Shown in pieces: positions 6,077 through 7,348 of a stretch of DNA of 7,348 nucleotides (the first letter of the stretch is position 1; every line of letters begins with the position of its first letter). This DNA comes from Acidocella sp. (GTDB taxonomy: Bacteria > Pseudomonadota > Alphaproteobacteria > Acetobacterales > Acetobacteraceae). The notes beneath the pieces were generated by a model. It was not told where the DNA came from. It worked only from the letters and a program-made list of their open reading frames with translations, and ran no database searches. The position numbers and the translations under genes are program-made. The stretch covers positions 1 through 7,348 of the forward strand of contig JAQNCU010000135.1 in NCBI GenBank assembly GCA_029077775.1. The letters run 5' to 3'.

Positions 6077-6352
6077 ATGTCACGTCAAATTGTTATCGCC
6101 GCCGGGCTGTTTTTCGGGTTGGCCGGGGCGGCGCTGGCGCAAACCAGCAATAGCATGTCCTCGCCGATGTCCTCGCCAATGTCTTCGCCCATGGCCAGCC
6201 AAAGCGGCATGTCCCACAACAACATGGCGCCGATGACCAAGCCCAAAACCGATAAGAGCACTAACAGCATGAGCAACATGAGTAATATGAGCAGCATGGG
6301 CAACAACAGCATGGGTAACAACAGCATGGCGCCCGCCAAGCCCGCGCAGTAA
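6077..6352 (+). CDS. Secreted methionine-rich low-complexity protein
   Basis: A 91-aa protein with no named family that I recognise. ATG 6077 is preceded by AGGAG (6063-6067) with 9-nt spacing and opens a clear signal peptide (MSRQIVIAAG..., cleavage after ALA at 19-21). The mature 70 residues contain 13 Met, about 19 Ser and 10 Asn. They have no Cys, aromatic, Leu, Ile, Val, Glu or Arg, so Met is almost the only bulky hydrophobic residue and the chain is probably disordered. Two Met blocks flank a lysine-bearing linker (TKPKTDK, 54-60): SSPM repeats (28-39), then SNM, SSM and GNNSM repeats (63-84). It lies divergent to a cytochrome b/MsrP-like operon and upstream of a peroxiredoxin. Inferred role: a sacrificial Met scavenger of hypochlorite or other oxidants, recycled by the molybdoenzyme. 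A Cu(I)/Ag(I)-binding Met-motif protein is the main alternative. Confidence 0.75.
   Translation: MSRQIVIAAGLFFGLAGAALAQTSNSMSSPMSSPMSSPMASQSGMSHNNMAPMTKPKTDKSTNSMSNMSNMSSMGNNSMGNNSMAPAKPAQ
6155..6190 (+). repeat. 12-bp tandem repeat (3 copies) coding MSSP
   Basis: Three head-to-tail copies of ATGTCCTCGCCN, differing mainly at third codon positions (the third copy has TCT and ends CCC). A fourth, diverged unit starts ATGGCC at 6191. The near identity indicates recent duplication that preserved the reading frame and the Met spacing. Confidence 0.9.
6272..6328 (+). repeat. 9-bp and 15-bp tandem repeats coding SNM and GNNSM
   Basis: Three 9-bp units (6272-6298; AGCAACATG, AGTAATATG, AGCAGCATG) run directly into two 15-bp units (6299-6328) that differ only at GGC/GGT. 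Each unit ends in ATG, so Met spacing changes from three to five residues. These repeats are separate from the 12-bp array upstream, implying a second expansion of Met codons. Confidence 0.88.
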
Positions 6353-6397
6353 CATGATGATGGCGGCGGGGTTGTCCGTCGCGGCCGCCTGATCATC

Positions 6398-6407
6398 GGG
6401 GAGGGGG
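6398..6407 (+). promoter_or_regulatory. Ribosome-binding site favouring the GTG start of the peroxiredoxin
   Basis: The purine run GGGGAGGGGG contains GGAGG (6400-6404), 5 nt before GTG 6410. The in-frame ATG at 6422 would sit about 14 nt or more away, so GTG is the better start. Confidence 0.65.
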
Positions 6408-6409
6408 AT

Positions 6410-7048
6410 GTGAACGAGACGATGGTAACCCGCCTGGATGTGTTGCGCGCCAGTCGCCGTGAGGATGCGGGGTGGGAGGCGTCGTATCAGGAAATTTTGA
6501 GCACCCTGAACCGCGAGGGGTTTTTATCCCAGGTTTTGCGGGCCGGGGAGGTGTTTCCGGATTTTATGTTGCCGAGCGCCGAAGGGCGGCTGGTGGGGTT
6601 GCGGGAGTCGCTGGCTTTGGGCCCGGTGGTGCTCGGGTTTTTCCGGGGCGCGTGGTGCCCGTTTTGTAAAATCGTACTGGAGGCCCTGGCCGAAAACCTG
6701 CCGGGGATCGAGGCGGCGGGGGCACGTATGTTCGCCTTGACGCCGGAGACGGGCGGGTTGGCGATGGCGTTGAAAACCCGGCACCAGGCGCGGTTTGAGG
6801 TGCTGGCGGATGTGGATTTCGGGGTTGGGCTGGCGGCGGGCGTGGTGTTCAGAATCCCGCCTTTGTACCAGGCGCGGGTGGAGGCGGCGGGGTTGGATTT
6901 TCCGCAACGCCACGGAAATGGGGCGTGGTGCCTGCCTGTGCCCGCGATTTTTGTTATTGCCCCTGACGGGCGGATCGCCGCGCGGTTCATGGATGTGGAT
7001 TTCTCGCGCCGGGCGTCGGAGATCATCGCCGCGATCGGCCGGGTCTGA
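6410..7048 (+). CDS. Peroxiredoxin-like protein (AhpC/TSA family)
   Basis: A 212-aa thioredoxin-fold protein of the AhpC/TSA peroxiredoxin-like group, expected to reduce hydrogen peroxide or organic hydroperoxides. GTG 6410 is preferred on ribosome-binding-site spacing; ATG 6422 would lose four residues. A helical N-terminus (1-42) precedes the fold, which opens with AGEVFPDFMLPSAEG (45-59). The active site is FFRGAWCPFCKIVLEAL: Cys83 is the likely peroxidatic residue and Cys86 makes a CxxC pair. Cys174 (GAWCLPVP) is a third cysteine, near the conserved cis-Pro/IFVIAPDGRI strand (179-189). No signal peptide is visible, so it is probably cytoplasmic. It begins 57 bp after the Met-rich gene on the same strand and ends 2 bp before the LysR gene, which suggests co-transcription with the regulator. 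Family membership is strong; the exact substrate is unknown. Confidence 0.86.
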   Translation: MNETMVTRLDVLRASRREDAGWEASYQEILSTLNREGFLSQVLRAGEVFPDFMLPSAEGRLVGLRESLALGPVVLGFFRGAWCPFCKIVLEALAENLPGIEAAGARMFALTPETGGLAMALKTRHQARFEVLADVDFGVGLAAGVVFRIPPLYQARVEAAGLDFPQRHGNGAWCLPVPAIFVIAPDGRIAARFMDVDFSRRASEIIAAIGRV

Positions 7049-7050
7049 GC

Positions 7051-7348
7051 ATGGAATTATCCCAGGTCCGGTATTTTATCACGCTCTGCCGCACGCTGAA
7101 TTTCACACGCGCGGCTGAGCAATGCCATGTGACGCAGCCTGCCTTTACCCGCGCGATCCAGCGGCTGGAGGAGGAGCTGGGCGGGGCGCTGTTGTTCCGG
7201 GAGCGTGGGCTGACGCAGTTGACGGCGTTGGGGCGGGATATGCGCCCGCATCTGGAGGCGATGCTGGACGCCGCCGAGGCTGCCACGGCCTTGGCGAAGT
7301 TGCGGCGGCACAGCGAGCCTGGGCGGCTGAAAATCGGGCTGGGGCCAG
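7051..7348 (+). CDS. LysR-type transcriptional regulator (3'-partial)
   Basis: The first 99 codons of a LysR-family regulator, cut by the window end. ATG 7051 lies 2 bp after the peroxiredoxin stop. The winged helix-turn-helix is textbook: MELSQVRYFITLCRTLNFTR, then AAEQCHVTQPAFTRAIQRLEEELG (about 21-44), the wing LLFRERG and LTALGRD. The linker helix follows, and the effector domain starts at GRLKIGLGP. The effector domain is not present, so it cannot be judged whether this is OxyR-like, with its redox cysteines. Same-strand placement directly after a peroxiredoxin differs from the usual divergent LysR layout. It may control the peroxiredoxin operon, the Met-rich/cytochrome b divergon or genes to the right; the target is inference. 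Confidence 0.93.
   Translation, partial: MELSQVRYFITLCRTLNFTRAAEQCHVTQPAFTRAIQRLEEELGGALLFRERGLTQLTALGRDMRPHLEAMLDAAEAATALAKLRRHSEPGRLKIGLGP

Noticed and set aside
6362..6389. GGCGGC...GCCGCC inverted repeat between the Met-rich and peroxiredoxin genes, as a terminator
   Set aside because: It has only a 6-bp stem with a 16-nt loop and no T-tract, and such short GC matches are expected by chance in this composition. It includes a GCGGCCGC palindrome (6381-6388) but no clear function.
6085..6396. Leftward Leu/Met-rich hydrophobic reading frame antisense to the Met-rich gene
   Set aside because: The hydrophobic stretch is a by-product of ATG/AGC repeats read on the other strand (CAT/GCT in shifted frame), with no ribosome-binding site or family similarity.

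Overview
The window reads as chromosomal DNA of a GC-rich alphaproteobacterium. The Acetobacteraceae (acetic acid bacteria and relatives such as Acidiphilium/Acidocella) are my best guess from protein style and GC-rich codon use. That placement is inference, because there is no rRNA or other taxonomic marker here. Nearly every base is assigned to a gene, and I saw no insertion sequence, integrase, CRISPR array or replication origin.

Left part (1-1454): the 3' portion of a GT4-type glycosyltransferase runs rightward and its reading frame ends inside an oppositely oriented tRNA-Asn(GUU). An 88-bp gap with candidate back-to-back promoters separates that tRNA from a rightward tRNA-Leu(CAA).

Middle (1510-3918): a complete signal-less GH15 glucoamylase/glucodextranase-type enzyme of 802 aa starts 55 bp after tRNA-Leu. 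It converges, with a 7-bp gap, on the next operon.

Right part (3926-7348): this looks like a cell-envelope redox and oxidative-stress locus. A leftward operon, from 5918 down to 3926, encodes a four-helix cytochrome b561-type membrane protein, a Tat-exported molybdopterin oxidoreductase of the sulfite oxidase/MsrP (YedY) superfamily, and a secreted DUF1223 thioredoxin-like protein with a CSSC motif. The three genes are joined by 4-nt ATGA and GTGA start/stop overlaps. Divergently, 158 bp away, lies a 91-aa secreted methionine-rich repeat protein with 13 Met in about 70 mature residues. It is followed by a peroxiredoxin-like protein with a WCPFC motif and, 2 bp later, a LysR-type regulator cut by the window end.

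How the genes may work together (inference): the Met-rich protein could act as a sacrificial periplasmic scavenger of hypochlorite or other oxidants. The cytochrome b/molybdoenzyme pair would reduce the methionine sulfoxide using quinol electrons. DUF1223, the peroxiredoxin and the LysR regulator would add thiol/peroxide handling and control. This resembles the MrpX/YedY1 hypochlorite-scavenging arrangement described, as I recall, in Azospira, but with a b561-type cytochrome in place of MsrQ/YedZ and with an added DUF1223 gene. Copper binding by the Met-rich protein is the main alternative.
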